Positions 42,315 through 53,303 of a stretch of DNA of 64,000 bases are shown here, piece after piece. The notes beneath the pieces are model-generated. The model did no database searches and had not been told where the DNA came from. It saw only the letters and a list, made by a program, of their open reading frames with translations. The stretch lies in contig CAUYUJ010018618.1 of the NCBI GenBank assembly GCA_963575745.1, positions 92,501 through 156,500 of the forward strand. The letters are read 5' to 3'. Both the position numbers and the translations under genes were made by a program. The DNA comes from Prorocentrum cordatum. Its lineage: Eukaryota > Sar > Dinophyceae > Prorocentrales > Prorocentraceae. How positions within the stretch are numbered: position 1 is the first letter of the stretch; every line of letters begins with the position of its first letter.

Positions 42315-44495
42315 CCCCAAGCAATAAGGAAACGGGCTCTTAGCTTCCTCCTGTTCTTCGATTCTGCGGAGGCGCTGAATCAACCCTGATGTCTCCTCGG
42401 TTTCATAACCACCAGTCATCTGTTGCTCCATGTCGTCCGATCCATGGGTGGAGGCACGGGTTGGAATGTCCGCCTCGGGAGGTGCCTTGGCCGCCTCCTG
42501 CTGTTCGCGCGCTCTGCGCAGGCGCTCTTCCAAACCCGTTTCGTTCTCACTCGCGTAGTCACCAGGGGCCTGTTTTTCCATGCCATCCGCGTGAGTGGCG
42601 GCTAGGTCTGGATGATGTACCCCGGGCGCTGCATTCGGCCTCGGTAGCGTCGTTGGCGGGGGCTTGCCCTGCCCCCCAGCCGATGAGGAGCTACCCGGGG
42701 GCGGCGCAGGCGGCTCGCGGTCGCCCGTCGGCCGCCTGATGCGGGGGTGCCTTAGGCGGCGCCATGCCGCGGGGCGGAGGCTTGCAATGCGGCGCAGTGC
42801 CTGGGGGCTGCGGCTTCGGCGCGCGGTCTTCGCCATAGGCGTCGCGCGGCGGAGGCGCGCCGGGAGCTTGAGGCTTCGACGGGCGACCTCCGCCATAGGC
42901 GGTGCACGGCGGAGGCGCGCCGGGGACCTGAGGCTTCGACGGGCGACCTGCGCCATAGGCGGAGCGCGGCGGAGGCGCACTGGGGGCCCGAGGCTTCGGC
43001 GGAAGACCTTCGCCATCGGCGGGGCACGGCGGCGGCGCGCTGGGGGCCCGAGGCTTTGGCGGACGACCATCGCCAATGGGCGGTGCGCGGAGGGGGCGCG
43101 CCGGGGGCCTGAGGCTTCGGCGGGCGACCTTCGCCGCAGGCGGTGCGCGGCGGAGGCGCGCGGGGGGGGCGAGGCTTCGGCGGGGCCTTCCGCGGCGGCG
43201 CCCTGAGGTGGAGCTTTGGGCGGCGGCGGCGGGGGTCCGCCCGCTGCCGCCCCCGTGGAGGACTGCCCCTGGCCTTCTGTCCTCGCGCGACCCCAGCGGT
43301 TCGAGGCGCTACCTTCGCTGGGCGGTGCATGGCACGCTGCCGCGGGGGCTGCCTTGTGAGCTGTCTCTTCCCGCGCACGAGCCGCTAGATCGCCCTGTCT
43401 CACCTGTCCTCGAGGGTTGAAGACCGCCATCGGCGCCTTGCGCAGAGGCTTTGGATCGAATTCGCGGTCAGGCAGACCTTGCAGGACGCGTTGCTCCCGA
43501 CCTGAGAACACGTAATCCGAGCGCTTCAGCCATTCGTAGTGTACGAGACTGCCCCCAAACTCGACTTCGTAGTGCATCTTGCGTTGTGCTCTGCGGCCCC
43601 CCATCGCGACGAAGGGCCAAGGATCGCCTTCCCACGCAGGGCGATGAAGCGGGTGCTGAACCCCATCGTAACTCGGGTAGTCCCCCACGTGATTCTCCAG
43701 GTCTGCACAGCTGATCCCCTCGTAGGCACTCATGCGATCAACACCTTGCAGGAGCACCCTTTTCCCGAGAACGCTCTCCCCGAGGGGCTCGTTCTCCCTC
43801 GTGGGGTAACGGATGCGCGCCGCCGGTCCCAGCTGGACCTGGTCGGGGCCCCCGGCTACGCCAGTCCACTCGACGCGGTCGGGGAGCGTGGCGCGAAGCG
43901 AATAGGACCTGTCCGCGATGTTCCTGCGTGGCCCCCTGGGCCGGCACTGACCAACGCGGCCCCAGACCGGCTCCAAGAACCACTGGAAGAGCTCTCGGGG
44001 AGCACGATTCTCCAGCACCTCGCACAACTGATCGGAGGGGCCTTGGAACCACGCACAAAGCAGGGCTTCGTTTTGCTCTTGGGCGAGGACCGGCCGTGTC
44101 ATGCGATACTCCATGGGAGCTCGCGCATCCAACCAGGGTGTCGCGACGACAGCGCTCAAGTTGTCGATCCCCCGATGCCCACCAAGCTCACGAGGAACCT
44201 CCCAGATAGATACGGTGTCTCGGAGGACGGGGAGGTGTACGCCCTGAACGAAGGGTTCCAGTCCCCGGAATTCCAAATGGCATTGTACATGTCTGGCGGG
44301 ATGTGGACCATGGGTCGATAGGTCGGCTTGATGAATCTGTGCGAGCAGGCCGACCTGGTCAAGCCCGTTCCCCGGCAGGTTCGCCAGCCTTTCCGCGCGG
44401 CAGGCGCAGTAAACGTTACGGAATCCCCTTCCCGGTGCGACTAGTCCCACTGGATCGACCCCGAGTGCAGGTACAAGTTCGGGGTTTGGCTCCAT
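42267..44495 (-). CDS. E2 extension ORF, 742 residues: Trp-rich domain and repeat-bearing tail
   Basis: Longest intact frame in E2. The N-terminal 380 residues look folded and Trp-rich: WEVPRELGGHRGIDNL, WLDARAPMEYRMTRPVL, LCAWFQGPSDQLCEVLEN, FQWFLEPVWGRVG, MSAYEGISCADLENH, GVQHPLHRPAWEGDPW, KMHYEVEFGGSLVHYEWLK and GLPDREFDPKPLRKAPMAVF. The remainder is Pro/Ala-rich and includes a 60-bp tandem repeat, ending in ETSGLIQRLRRIEEQEEAKS. No family recognised. GVQHPLHR...HYEVEFG may correspond to GLSHTPVH...YFEVPLG in E1. The true start is upstream, in continuity with the linker after the methyltransferase-like module. Confidence 0.5.
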   Translation of the reverse strand: MEPNPELVPALGVDPVGLVAPGRGFRNVYCACRAERLANLPGNGLDQVGLLAQIHQADLSTHGPHPARHVQCHLEFRGLEPFVQGVHLPVLRDTVSIWEVPRELGGHRGIDNLSAVVATPWLDARAPMEYRMTRPVLAQEQNEALLCAWFQGPSDQLCEVLENRAPRELFQWFLEPVWGRVGQCRPRGPRRNIADRSYSLRATLPDRVEWTGVAGGPDQVQLGPAARIRYPTRENEPLGESVLGKRVLLQGVDRMSAYEGISCADLENHVGDYPSYDGVQHPLHRPAWEGDPWPFVAMGGRRAQRKMHYEVEFGGSLVHYEWLKRSDYVFSGREQRVLQGLPDREFDPKPLRKAPMAVFNPRGQVRQGDLAARAREETAHKAAPAAACHAPPSEGSASNRWGRARTEGQGQSSTGAAAGGPPPPPPKAPPQGAAAEGPAEASPPPRASAAHRLRRRSPAEASGPRRAPSAHRPLAMVVRQSLGPPARRRRAPPMAKVFRRSLGPPVRLRRAPPMAQVARRSLRSPARLRRAPPMAEVARRSLKLPARLRRATPMAKTARRSRSPQALRRIASLRPAAWRRLRHPRIRRPTGDREPPAPPPGSSSSAGGQGKPPPTTLPRPNAAPGVHHPDLAATHADGMEKQAPGDYASENETGLEERLRRAREQQEAAKAPPEADIPTRASTHGSDDMEQQMTGGYETEETSGLIQRLRRIEEQEEAKSPFPYCLGHDGRHGPRSPLSPPL
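42781..43200. repeat. 60-bp coding minisatellite in E2
   Basis: Seven head-to-tail 60-bp units sharing GCGGAGGCGC, GAGGCTTCG.CGG and CGCCATAGGCGG blocks. As 60 is divisible by 3, each adds 20 residues without changing frame. The junctions carry the E2-type palindrome CGCC-ATA-GGCG. Confidence 0.9.
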
Positions 44496-45960
44496 GGGTG
44501 CAAATGCGGGGCGAATTGACCCCCACCCAGATGCGGCGTGGGTGTCATTTTGCCCCCATTATCATTGCTTTCGTCGGCCCCTTGGGACTTCGCAAAACAA
44601 TGCAAATCAGCACCGTGACAATTTCCATGTGGCATAACGAACTGTGTCGGGCGATACGCGTTGATCACAGTCGTACATCCCGATCGATAGCGACGCTCGA
44701 GGCGTTCGTCACCCAGGATATTCTTGGCGAGATGTAGAGGACTCGTTGCTTCCTTCACTAGGTTCGTGAGCTTGTCTTCGTCGGTCATGTCCCGTGAGCG
44801 TAGGGTCCTCACCACTGGTTTGCACCCAAACGCGTTCGGGCAATCCTGCCCGTTCTGGGACATCTTGCCCCGGAGCCCGCGCAGGCCACCACGGGCGATG
44901 CAGGACATGGTCCTAACAGTGTCTCTTATGAAGAGACGCTGTCTGGAGCGGGGGCGCCCGATGCCCCTCTTCACGTGACTTTCGGACCTGCGGGGCCCGC
45001 TGCCGATGAATGTGGGCGCTGCTGGGGCGCCGGTGCGGAAGCTGCGAGGCGCCGGCGAGCTGCGGCGGTGCGAGCAAGGCGGAATGGCTGGCGATTCAGC
45101 AGCGTCGGGTTGCTGCGCGAGGGCACCGATTTGAGCCGAAACGGCAGCGGTGTCATACGCATGCGCATACACGACAGCAGGAGCAGCATTCAAATTAGCA
45201 CGGTACATGGCACGTTCACTCGATTTGTCCTCAAGTGCTCTCAACGCCAACAGATGGACATTTCTCGCGAATTCATCCGTGTACTCTTCTGCCTGCTTGC
45301 ACTCCTTTCCCCTGGTTTCAACAGATTTGTGGCTACCGTCACATCTGCGCACAAGTCCTTCGGCAATCACGCTCGACGACGAAGCGATAGTCCGCGGCTT
45401 CTTCATGTATTGTCCCTTGTTGTTCTTGAAGCCATATGCGCAGCCATGGAGCTGTATTTTCGTCGTATTATAATTGCTCAAAAACTCTTTAACTTGTGGA
45501 TCGTGCCAGTATCCGCACGGGGTCGGCCACTCAAGGCACATTTGACCGTTTCTCTTGTTTACCTCCTTAGCCAAATCGCGAGCTACCCATGACAACTTCC
45601 GAAAACGCGTCATGTGAACCCTCCATTTCTTAAGGGCTTTCTCATTGCCGGAGCGGTACTACATGGCTTCATTCACGCATTGCCATGGGGATCCGCCCGT
45701 ATATGGCAACGAGATGAACAGTGTTATTCGCTTGTCCGTGGCAACACCTTGCTATTGCACTTCTTGCTCGAATTCCTCAATTCTGGCCACGGCAAACTCT
45801 TTGCCTTCCTTCGTGGTCATTTCTTCTTTTTCTGTCAAACGCACCACCTTGCAATTTTCGTCGGGGATGTTATCTCGATCCCCTAGCCGGCTGTTAGGCC
45901 CACAACAAAATTCAATGAAAAGGCGTTGTCAGGATTCTTCACTGGAACCTACCGCGGCAT
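44441..45960 (-). pseudogene. E2 methyltransferase-like module (CCGP / PYTGGSPWQ / EWP)
   Basis: Reads RLFIEFCCGPNSRLGD, CKVVRLTEKEEMTTKEG, TAG, LFISLPYTGGSPWQCVNEAM, TAG, then a long open frame from 45613: GQMCLEWPTPCGYWHDPQVK, IQLHGCAYGFKNNKGQYMKK and IAEGLVRRCDGSHKSVETRG. After the module the frame continues as an Ala/Pro-rich linker and then a segment with DKLTNLVKEATSPLHLAKNILGDERL that I do not recognise. E1 aligns throughout. The PC of E1 (MPCTGG) is PY here (TGT to TAT). If that Cys is a catalytic nucleophile, E2 has lost it. Same place, just after RNase H, in both elements. Confidence 0.6.
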
Positions 45961-48813
45961 CAAGGTCTGCATCGGGGGCATGGCTTCCGCGTGCATTCCC
46001 CTGTTCGTCAGTCGCCTCCGCTGGTGGTCCCGCTCGGTTATGAACCCTGGGGTTAGCGGGTGCCTCAGCAGGAGGTTTGCCCGTGTTTTGTCGTTTGGGC
46101 TTTTTCTTTGCTTTCTAACTGGGAATCTTGCCGCCGGTCCGAAGTTTGGACTTTGCGCCGAGCTTCGGCTCGAGAATCCCCCGGGTTTCAGGGGAAGTCC
46201 CTTTTCGCCTGCAAACAGTGAGTCCAAGCATTTTGAATAGGACGGGGCTGTCCAGAAAGTCGGGGCCACGACTTGCACGAGATAGAGTACCTTTGTCCAT
46301 GACGTAGGCTGCTCGAATCTCTTCGCGCCGATGTCTGCGGCCTGATCGCGCGTGGGACAGTGAACCAGGTTCACTGTGCCCCTCGCAAACTGTTCAGCGA
46401 CAGCTGAAGCGTCGATGCGGTGAGTACGTGGCAGGTACACTAACTTCTGAGATCCGCCCGCCTTACAAACCTTCACGACGGCTTGATTATCTTCCATGAA
46501 CTCCGCCCTCGGCGCGTGGCCGAGTAGCATCTCCTACAAGGGAAGGGCTAGCAGGAGTTCTCCTCGGAGTGCTCCGTCTGCCGAGACAATTTCCGCTTCT
46601 GGTGTGCTATGAGACACTGCGGTTTGTCTGCGGGGATTGCAGCTCTGAAGCGCTCGGGTGTTCTCTCCCCACAGGAATTGTGTGTTCGCGCTGGTACTGC
46701 GGCGCGCGCGGATGTCACTCGCCAGAGCGGCGTCTGCAAATTGGCGGAGCCATGCGTCCTCGCGGCGGTCTTCCACCCAAGATACCAGGCGGTAGTGAGT
46801 CGTGGCCTTTAAATAGCAGATAGTGCGGAACAGGTGCATGTCCTGCTGTTCCGTCCACTTAGTGACGCACGCGGCTGTTTTGCAGACAGCATTGAGCAGA
46901 TCAGGGCGAGCCATTCGTGCGCTGTATAGGATCTTTATCAGGACATTCGCTGCAATCGGATGAACTATGCCTGACGGCGCAGGAGGCTTAAGATCAGGGG
47001 CAGGTGGCCCCTCCGTGGGAGGACCAGCCACGAAGATCTCGGCGTCCGGAGGTCCCACTACGGCATCGATGCGTGAGCATTCGGCCAGAGCCTCTTCAGC
47101 AGGGGCTAAGATCTCACCCCACGGGCCACCCTGACCGCCCTCGAATGATGTCAACTCGGGGCCGAAGGGCGTGCCCGGAAGCGGATAAGTGTCTTGGTCA
47201 GCGTCCGCGAGTTCGGCGCGCAAGGAGATGCAGGACCGGAAGAATTCGATCATATCGTACTCCATGATGCGCACACTCTTCTGAGGTCCGGGTTTGCACG
47301 CAGGCGTCGGGGCAGGCGGCGGCGGCGCAGGGGCCGCGCGTCGCTCCAGCCAAGTCAAGTCCTGATCAGTGGGGCTTTGGGGCATGAAAATGGTGGCTTC
47401 AGCGTTACTACTGGTAAGCACAAGAATTGTGCTCGTGTTGTGCGGGCCACCAGGGAGCGATGCCCGGAAGAATTTGTCAGCGGCGGCAGCTGAACTAGCC
47501 ACCATTCCTAAGCAGTGTCTTCGAGCTCCTCCCATGTGTCGTAATCAAATGTTATCCGTCGGGCGACCTTGCGCCCGTCAGGGCCGCCCGGCAGAGATGT
47601 GCGGTGCCTTGTGGTATCGGCGCCATATCACACCCACGCAATTTGTCCTTTCGGGACGTGGAACGATCTGTCGCAGTAGATCGGGGCTGCACGGGTTGAC
47701 TGCACACCGTCATGGGCGGCGGCGGCTGGCTGGTTGTTGGAGTCATCTGGGTCTTTGGTTTTCTTTTCCTTAGGCGGCGGCGGGTCCAACATGGTTGGAG
47801 CCGCGCCCTGCCAGTCAACCCACTTTTCGGAAACCCTATGCTCGCATCCAAGATACCGCCCCACCGCAGCCGGTGGATCAATATCAATGCCTTCAGGAGC
47901 CGTCTCGGACGGGCTAAGAAACCGATCCCAACCTGTCTTCAAGTTGTGAGCGGGACCCGTGACCTTGAAATCGTCTACATACACGATAAGAAATAATTCA
48001 AGCCCTGGATGATAATAACAGCTTCTCAGGCAGGGAATCGGAACGAATCCCCCTGACAGGACGTGGGCATCGCAATGCTGTTCCCAGCTGTTCCCAGCAG
48101 AAACCGCCCGCATCAGGATGTCCGCACAGCGCTAATAGCAGAGGGCAGAGTGGGCCAATCATTCCTGCACAACTCGCTGGCCAAGCCTCCTTGGGCAATC
48201 GCACCCATGTTGGAGCACCCCACAACTTCGACTGCGTATACGCCTGCCGAGCATCGGCCTGTTGTATGTCATGATTCTCAAACGGTCCGCACGTATCGCA
48301 GCTTTGCTAGCCTGCATCGTTGCAGGGCAACTAGACAGCTCCTGAAATAATACGACGGTCTTGTCTTGGTCCACCACATCGGATCCGTCGAAAACGACCC
48401 CGCCCTTGAATTTGCGATCTTCGTGACCCTCGGGGAGTTCAGCATATTTCTCGACTAGAATTGCAAATAATCTGCCGATGTGAACCGTCTTCCCTTTCAT
48501 CATTGCCTTAACGTCGCGGAGCTCCTTAACTTTTGTTTCGTCCCACGTCTTTATCTTTCTCAGGCGTCCCCACTCATCCATCAGTGCTTTCTGGGCCCCC
48601 TCGTTAGTGAGTGGCCGCCTCCGCCTTAGTGACTGGGCGAGCGACACATGCGTGATGGCTTATTATTGTAGAACTATGTTCGGATGGAAGGGCAAAGATC
48701 GCCTCCCGTCCTCCAGTCTGCGTGGGGTCCATGAACGGGTTGTAGTAGGGCCGGCACGCCGGCTCTTTCTCCCGACGATTGTCGTGACCCGCAATTCTCC
48801 CACGGAGGGGCAT
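45949..48813 (-). pseudogene. E2 reverse transcriptase and RNase H
   Basis: RT pieces: CRPYYNPFMDPTQ (48813-48604); DEWGRLRKIKTWDETKV, FKGGVVFDGSDVVDQD, CPATMQASKA (48647-48159); WGAPTWVRLPKEAW, LCGHPDAGGF (48225-47998); SWEQHCDAHVLSGGFV and LFLIVYVDDFKVTGP (48113-47628). The catalytic YVDD is intact. The C-terminal part and RNase H are at 47535-45949: VLIKILYSARMARPDLL, DAALASDIRARRSTSAN, VSHSTPEAEIVSA, then TAG where E1 has Trp (LPL-stop-EMLL), MEDNQAVVKVCKAGG, LPRTHRIDASAVAEQF, VLYLVQVVAPTFW. Three frame changes are needed to read it through. Confidence 0.85.
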
Positions 48814-49204
48814 GCGAGGGGCGCTGCGACGCCAGGTCGCGGCCGCGCAATCTGGTGCTGTGCGGTCCCAGTCGCTATCATCTTCGGTACTTGAGTGCCG
48901 TCCATGGGGCGAGCGATCCTGCTTCTTCTTCTGATGCGCGCGCAGCCGCGCACCATGTCTGGAAGTCTTTCAACGCATCTTCGTCTATATGGGATGTCCT
49001 CGGCGGAGCAGCAGCAGCCATGATGTAGGTGGGCGCCGGCCTTGGCTTTTCGATGCCAATGGTTTTCAGTGGATCTGCGTTGGGGCCAGGAACTCCTAGG
49101 CCGTAGAAGCCTTTCTTTCCAGTCTTATACTCTTCAATGAATATTTTGCGTTCGGGGCCGCCCGTCTAGAACCATCGGTCAGGGTGGACTCCCGGGTTAG
49201 TAAA

Positions 49205-50879
49205 TTATTTCTGCGTGCGCCTGAGAATGGCATGGCCATGCACTTCGTCATGCACATCCACCTCGTTCGGTCTTCTATAGTATGGGTCGTAATAGAAAAC
49301 CACTATGAGGTGTACCGTCTTCTGTTTGCCCTTCAATGGGAGAGGCTTCGTGAGCTCTTCCGTTGTCTTTCCTACAATCACGACCTGTTCTTCGTTGTAC
49401 TCACCCGTGCCGAGACTTTCGGTCGTTCTTGCCATTATCTGCTCAACCTTCGGCTCTCCCCCGGCAAGGTCCGCAGAGAATTTAGTCTGTCTGGCAATGA
49501 TGACTTCCGACTTGGCAAGGTTCTCGCCGTCCTTCACCGCTTTGAAATCCACTTTCCTGCGCTTGGCTCCCGGTGCCAATTCCGGGCCAGGAGGAGGGCC
49601 CGACGGGCCCTCGTCATCCGTCGGGTCAGGGTCTAACAAGGTTCCGTCTATAAGGTCGCCATGGGCGCGGGGTTCCCCCCCTCCTTGCCATGGGCGCCAG
49701 GAGCGCCCGGTTCTTGCATCATGCCCTCGTGGGAGCTGGATGCCCCCCGGGAGTTCGCATGCGGTTTCTCTTTTTGTCCTTCTTCGGTTTTCCCGCCCGA
49801 AAGCGGATCTTCTAGGGCAGCGCCGTCGACATTCGTGGCGGCCTTGTCGCAGGCGCGCCTGAGCGGGGAATTCACGGCTGAATTCTTGTCGACATTGTCA
49901 ACGGTCCCATCGGGAGACCCGATAACATGTTATTCCACATTCGTGTCTGTCCATGCCTGGTCAGACCTCTCGACGACGGGCCTTGCGCCGTCCGCTTTCA
50001 TGCCAGCTCTACAGCTCAATCCCTCAAGCTGTTCCAAGGGGACGCAGTCATCATCGGGGCCCATGCGCCCCCCCCGCATGCCGGACATAGCCGAGGTAGA
50101 TGCCAACTCTCGTTCGCGGTGCCATCTTGGGTTGTTTAATCCTGGGTTCTGGCGGCGGCAAATATCGGATAGCTGACCCGAAGGGGGCCGGCGGAGCGTT
50201 GAAGGGTCCTCCGAACCGCAACTCCCATGGTGTCTTGCCGTTTTTCTGTTGCGTTGCGTTGCAGCATGCGCAAAAGTAAGACACAGCGCATGCCCAGAAC
50301 TGCGCCGGGAGGCCGGCGGTCATGGGCAGAGTTCTAGCACCGTCCTGAACGACGCCATTGGCGCGCTCAGCCACGGAATTATGTTTCTTGTGTGCCGGCT
50401 GAATAGAATCGTATGTTATCTTCAGATCCAGGCACGCTTTCTTAAGTTCTCTGGTCGGAGCCGAGCATGCGTGCACAAACTGCTCATGGGGTGCTCGCAG
50501 ATTCACCAAGAAATCTGAAACATGTTCGGCCGATTTGCCGAAGGTACTTTTAGCCGCAAGGAATCCTGTAAACCGATCGCGCAGCGTCACACACGAGGTT
50601 CCCCCGTCGAGTCCCCTCGATAGGTCACCCAGCGCAAACCAGTGGTCCATTGCATAACCCTCCGAATGCTTTCGGCTCCGAGAAAGGCTTCAACTTCTTC
50701 AGCGACTTGTTCTGCTCCTTACGCTGTTGCGCCCTGAGCGTCTTTGCCCAGGTGCACGTCGGGCAGCATGAGTTCTCAGGCAGGTGCGTCAAAGTGTTTG
50801 CGGGACTGAGCCTCCCGTTTGAGTCGCTCGATTTTGTTCGGCTCTTCCCCTGGCCCCTGCATTGGGTCTTCGGCGCCAT
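49205..50879 (-). pseudogene. E2 HHCC finger, integrase and linker
   Basis: The finger LTHLPENSCCPTCTWAK (50879-50625) is followed in another frame (50650-50051) by MDHWFALGDLSRGLDGG, CVTLRDRFTGFLAAK, FLVNLRAPHEQFVHACSAP, TRELKKACLDLK, HKKHNSVAERANGVVQDG, AVSYFCACCNATQQKNGK and VGIYLGYVRHAGG. The E of VAERANG is present, but the position of the second Asp (TDGAREL in E1) reads SAPTREL, so the D-D-E triad is broken here too. The linker to RT (49639-49205) has YNEEQVVIVGKTTEEL and HLIVVFYYDPYYR, as in E1. Confidence 0.75.
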
Positions 50880-51150
50880 CGTCGTCGACTAGATCGATGG
50901 CGCCCAGTGCCTCCGCGCGTTGTTCTGTCGCCCCCCTCTGCAGGTGCGGGAGCGGCGCGCCTCCCACATCCAACGGCATGGCCGAAGTACGCGGGGGCCG
51001 GCGGCATTTTGTTGGCGAGCCCGGTCGGGCCAGGCTTCCAGCCCCGCCTGCTCGCCATCTGAGGCCCATAATAGAAATAGATAATGACGTCCCTGCCGTC
51101 GCGGTCGGCCCTATCAGGCGCGCCTCCGCAGTGGTGGTCCGAACGGCCTT

Positions 51151-51989
51151 CTAAGACTTTAAGACTCCGTCCACATGTGAATCTTCTGTCAGCACGTCGT
51201 GCGAGTGCAGGTCCAGGGTTGTGCGGTGCCTGACTGCCCGGAGCGGGGGGCCACCCGCTTGCTCGGGGTCTGCCAGGTACGACTTCGCGTTAGCCTCCGC
51301 ACAGGCCCACCGCTCTAGCCCTGCAGGGTAGGCGGAAGCTGCCTCGTCTACTCGACCCAAAGCCTCACCCCCTCCAACGTTGAGGTGCGGTATTTTATCA
51401 TCAACCGCCAGGTCCACTCTCACATCATTGGGTAGGACGAGATGCGGCAATTTCCCATTTTTCAAATAGAAGCTATAGCCGTTATCCATGCATAGTCGCC
51501 CACGGAAATGTCTCCGGCATTACAATCGCGTCGAATTTTCCGCTCAACAACCGGTCACAGGCTACTTTCACAGTTCCTCGGGCGCTTGAGCCCCCCGGCC
51601 GTGTTTAATGCGATCGGAACTCGGAGCTCCTTCATCTTACTCATGGCGCCTGCATTTTGCATGAATTTGCAAACAATGAGGTTGGAACCGCCACTGGCAT
51701 CGACAATGAAACTCATCGATCCGAGCTTGACTGCCCCGTTGCCCCCTTTTCTGTGGCTGTGTCTATTGGCAGATGCAGCATCGGCATGGCCTTCGCTAGC
51801 ATCGCTGATGGGCCCGTCCTCGGACGCAGACGCTTGTTCGCAGTCCAGCCACAGCCTCCATGCCTCATGCACCAGATCACTCGCGTCGTTGTTTGCGAGC
51901 TGCTGATGCACTCGGGTAGTCTTGTTACGCCAATCCTGCCACTTCTTCGGGAAGCAGAATGGATCACCGTGCTTCGTAGCGATAGGCAT
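51151..51989 (-). pseudogene. E2 aspartic protease region
   Basis: Frame 51989-51555 contains FIVDASGGSNLIVCKFM where E1 has FIIDTGCGYNLIAERYI, so the D-[ST]-G triad is altered to D-A-S-G. LRVPIALNTAGG then matches. A frameshift leads to frame 51489-51151: DNGYSFYLKNGKLPHLVLPN, RVDLAVDDKIPHL. Position before the HHCC finger is as in E1. Probably catalytically dead, though an alternative register of the active site cannot be excluded. Confidence 0.55.
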
Positions 51990-52050
51990 CGGTTACGTCC
52001 ACGGCGTGGGGAAATGTGTAGATGGATGGATTATAACTTTCCTGTTTTCG

Positions 52051-52528
52051 AGACTCCCCAATCAGAGCTTGCCTCTGTAGGGGTCCTAGCGGATTAAAGG
52101 TTTAGGTGAGGTGGGTCGCCAATTTCGGTGGCCGGGCCTGGGTGCCCGGGTGCCCGGGTGCCAGGCGGTGCCCGGGTGCCTGGGTGGCTGGTGAGGTGCG
52201 TGGCCGATTTCGGTGGCCGGGCCCGGGTGCCCCGGTGCCCCGGTGCCCGGGGTTCCCAATAGCCCAATAGCATATAGCCCAATAGCCCCATAGCCCTATA
52301 GCCCAATAGTTTTATAGCCCCATAGCCCTATAGCCCAATAGCCCTATATCCCGATAGCCCCATAGCCCTATAGCGCTACAGCCTTATAGCCCTATAGCCT
52401 TATAACCCAATAGCCCTATAGTTTCATAACCTAATACCTTTACAGCCCTACATCCCCATAGCCCCAACAAAAATATGGTTGGGGTTTTTCTCCTGTGTCA
52501 TGGATGGATTCTAACCTTCCTGTTTTCG
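52051..52528. repeat. Nested low-complexity insertion between 29-bp direct repeats in E2
   Basis: A 29-bp sequence starting ATGGATGGATT and ending CCTGTTTTCG occurs at 52022-52050 and 52500-52528 with two differences. Between them lie GGTGCCCGGGTGCC-type repeats (52130-52250) and a (CCCAATAG/CCCTATAG)n array (52256-52470). The interval interrupts the E2 coding path. Confidence 0.75.
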
Positions 52529-53303
52529 TTGGCATGGGTCGATAGCCGCCTGACGCCGCTCCCCGCAATACGGCGCTGGGAACTTCTTTCGGGCCTTCCC
52601 GATTCAAGCAGGTCCAGCGCTCCCTTCGGATACGACGCAATCCCGCCCGCTATCAAGCACCTCAGCATCCCGATGAAGGGACAATCGTCGGTCTTTGCGA
52701 CGGCTGATCGGCGCTGGGCGTCCATAGTGAACGTCTTATGGTTCTCCACCGCCCAACTACGTAAGCCTGGTATTTCACATGGCCATTTGTCGCCAGGGCC
52801 GGCCACTTGCCCTTGTGCTGTCGCACGGGATCGTGACCCGGCGAATGGCACAGCTGGACTAGCCACCTGCGCATGTTCCGCAGGAACTGAACAGGAACGC
52901 CCCGTCGCATCTCCCGCCGGGGCGGCGCCGGCACCATGGGTGCTGAACGCCGCCCCCCGCGGATCACGGATGCCCGGGAGCGTTGGCCTCGTGCCGACAC
53001 TTATCTCCGAAAGGGCGCGCTTGGCCGTCCAAGTGGCGCCAGCACTTCGCCTTGATTTTTCCCTTTTGTCAACGTGTTTCGCCGCCCTGCGACTTTCCTC
53101 CGTCGGGGGCGGGAACAGCCGACTGCTTCGAGGCCTTCGCATTCTTCTCTGCCGCGGCCTTCTGCCCGGCGTTTCGGCTGCACGGTAGACCCTTGCCGGC
53201 CTTCTGAAGGCTTTGCTTGTTTTTCCTGCTTCGTCAGCGGGCGATGCTCGCGACCGCGTGAGCCGTCGCAATTCTGGGGGCCGCGGCTGCAGGCGTAGCA
53301 CAC
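52529..53303 (-). pseudogene. E2 Cys/His finger region and linker before protease
   Basis: Frame 53303 reads CYACSRGPQNCDGSRGREHRP, then LTKQEKQAK, the counterpart of E1 CAYSRDPKNC...REHRALTDAEK. A third segment in another frame has CWRHLDGQARPFGDKCRHE (near 53040). Downstream, WPCEIPGLRSWAVENHKTFTM and RCLIAGGIASYPKGALDLL look coding. Interrupted at its 3' side by the inserted satellite block. Confidence 0.5.

Noticed and set aside
43700-44495. Alternative minus-strand frames (for example 43738-44058) in the 742-residue E2 ORF
   Set aside because: Their composition is Arg/Ser/Pro-biased, whereas the chosen frame has balanced hydrophobic, Trp and Tyr content and stays open far longer.
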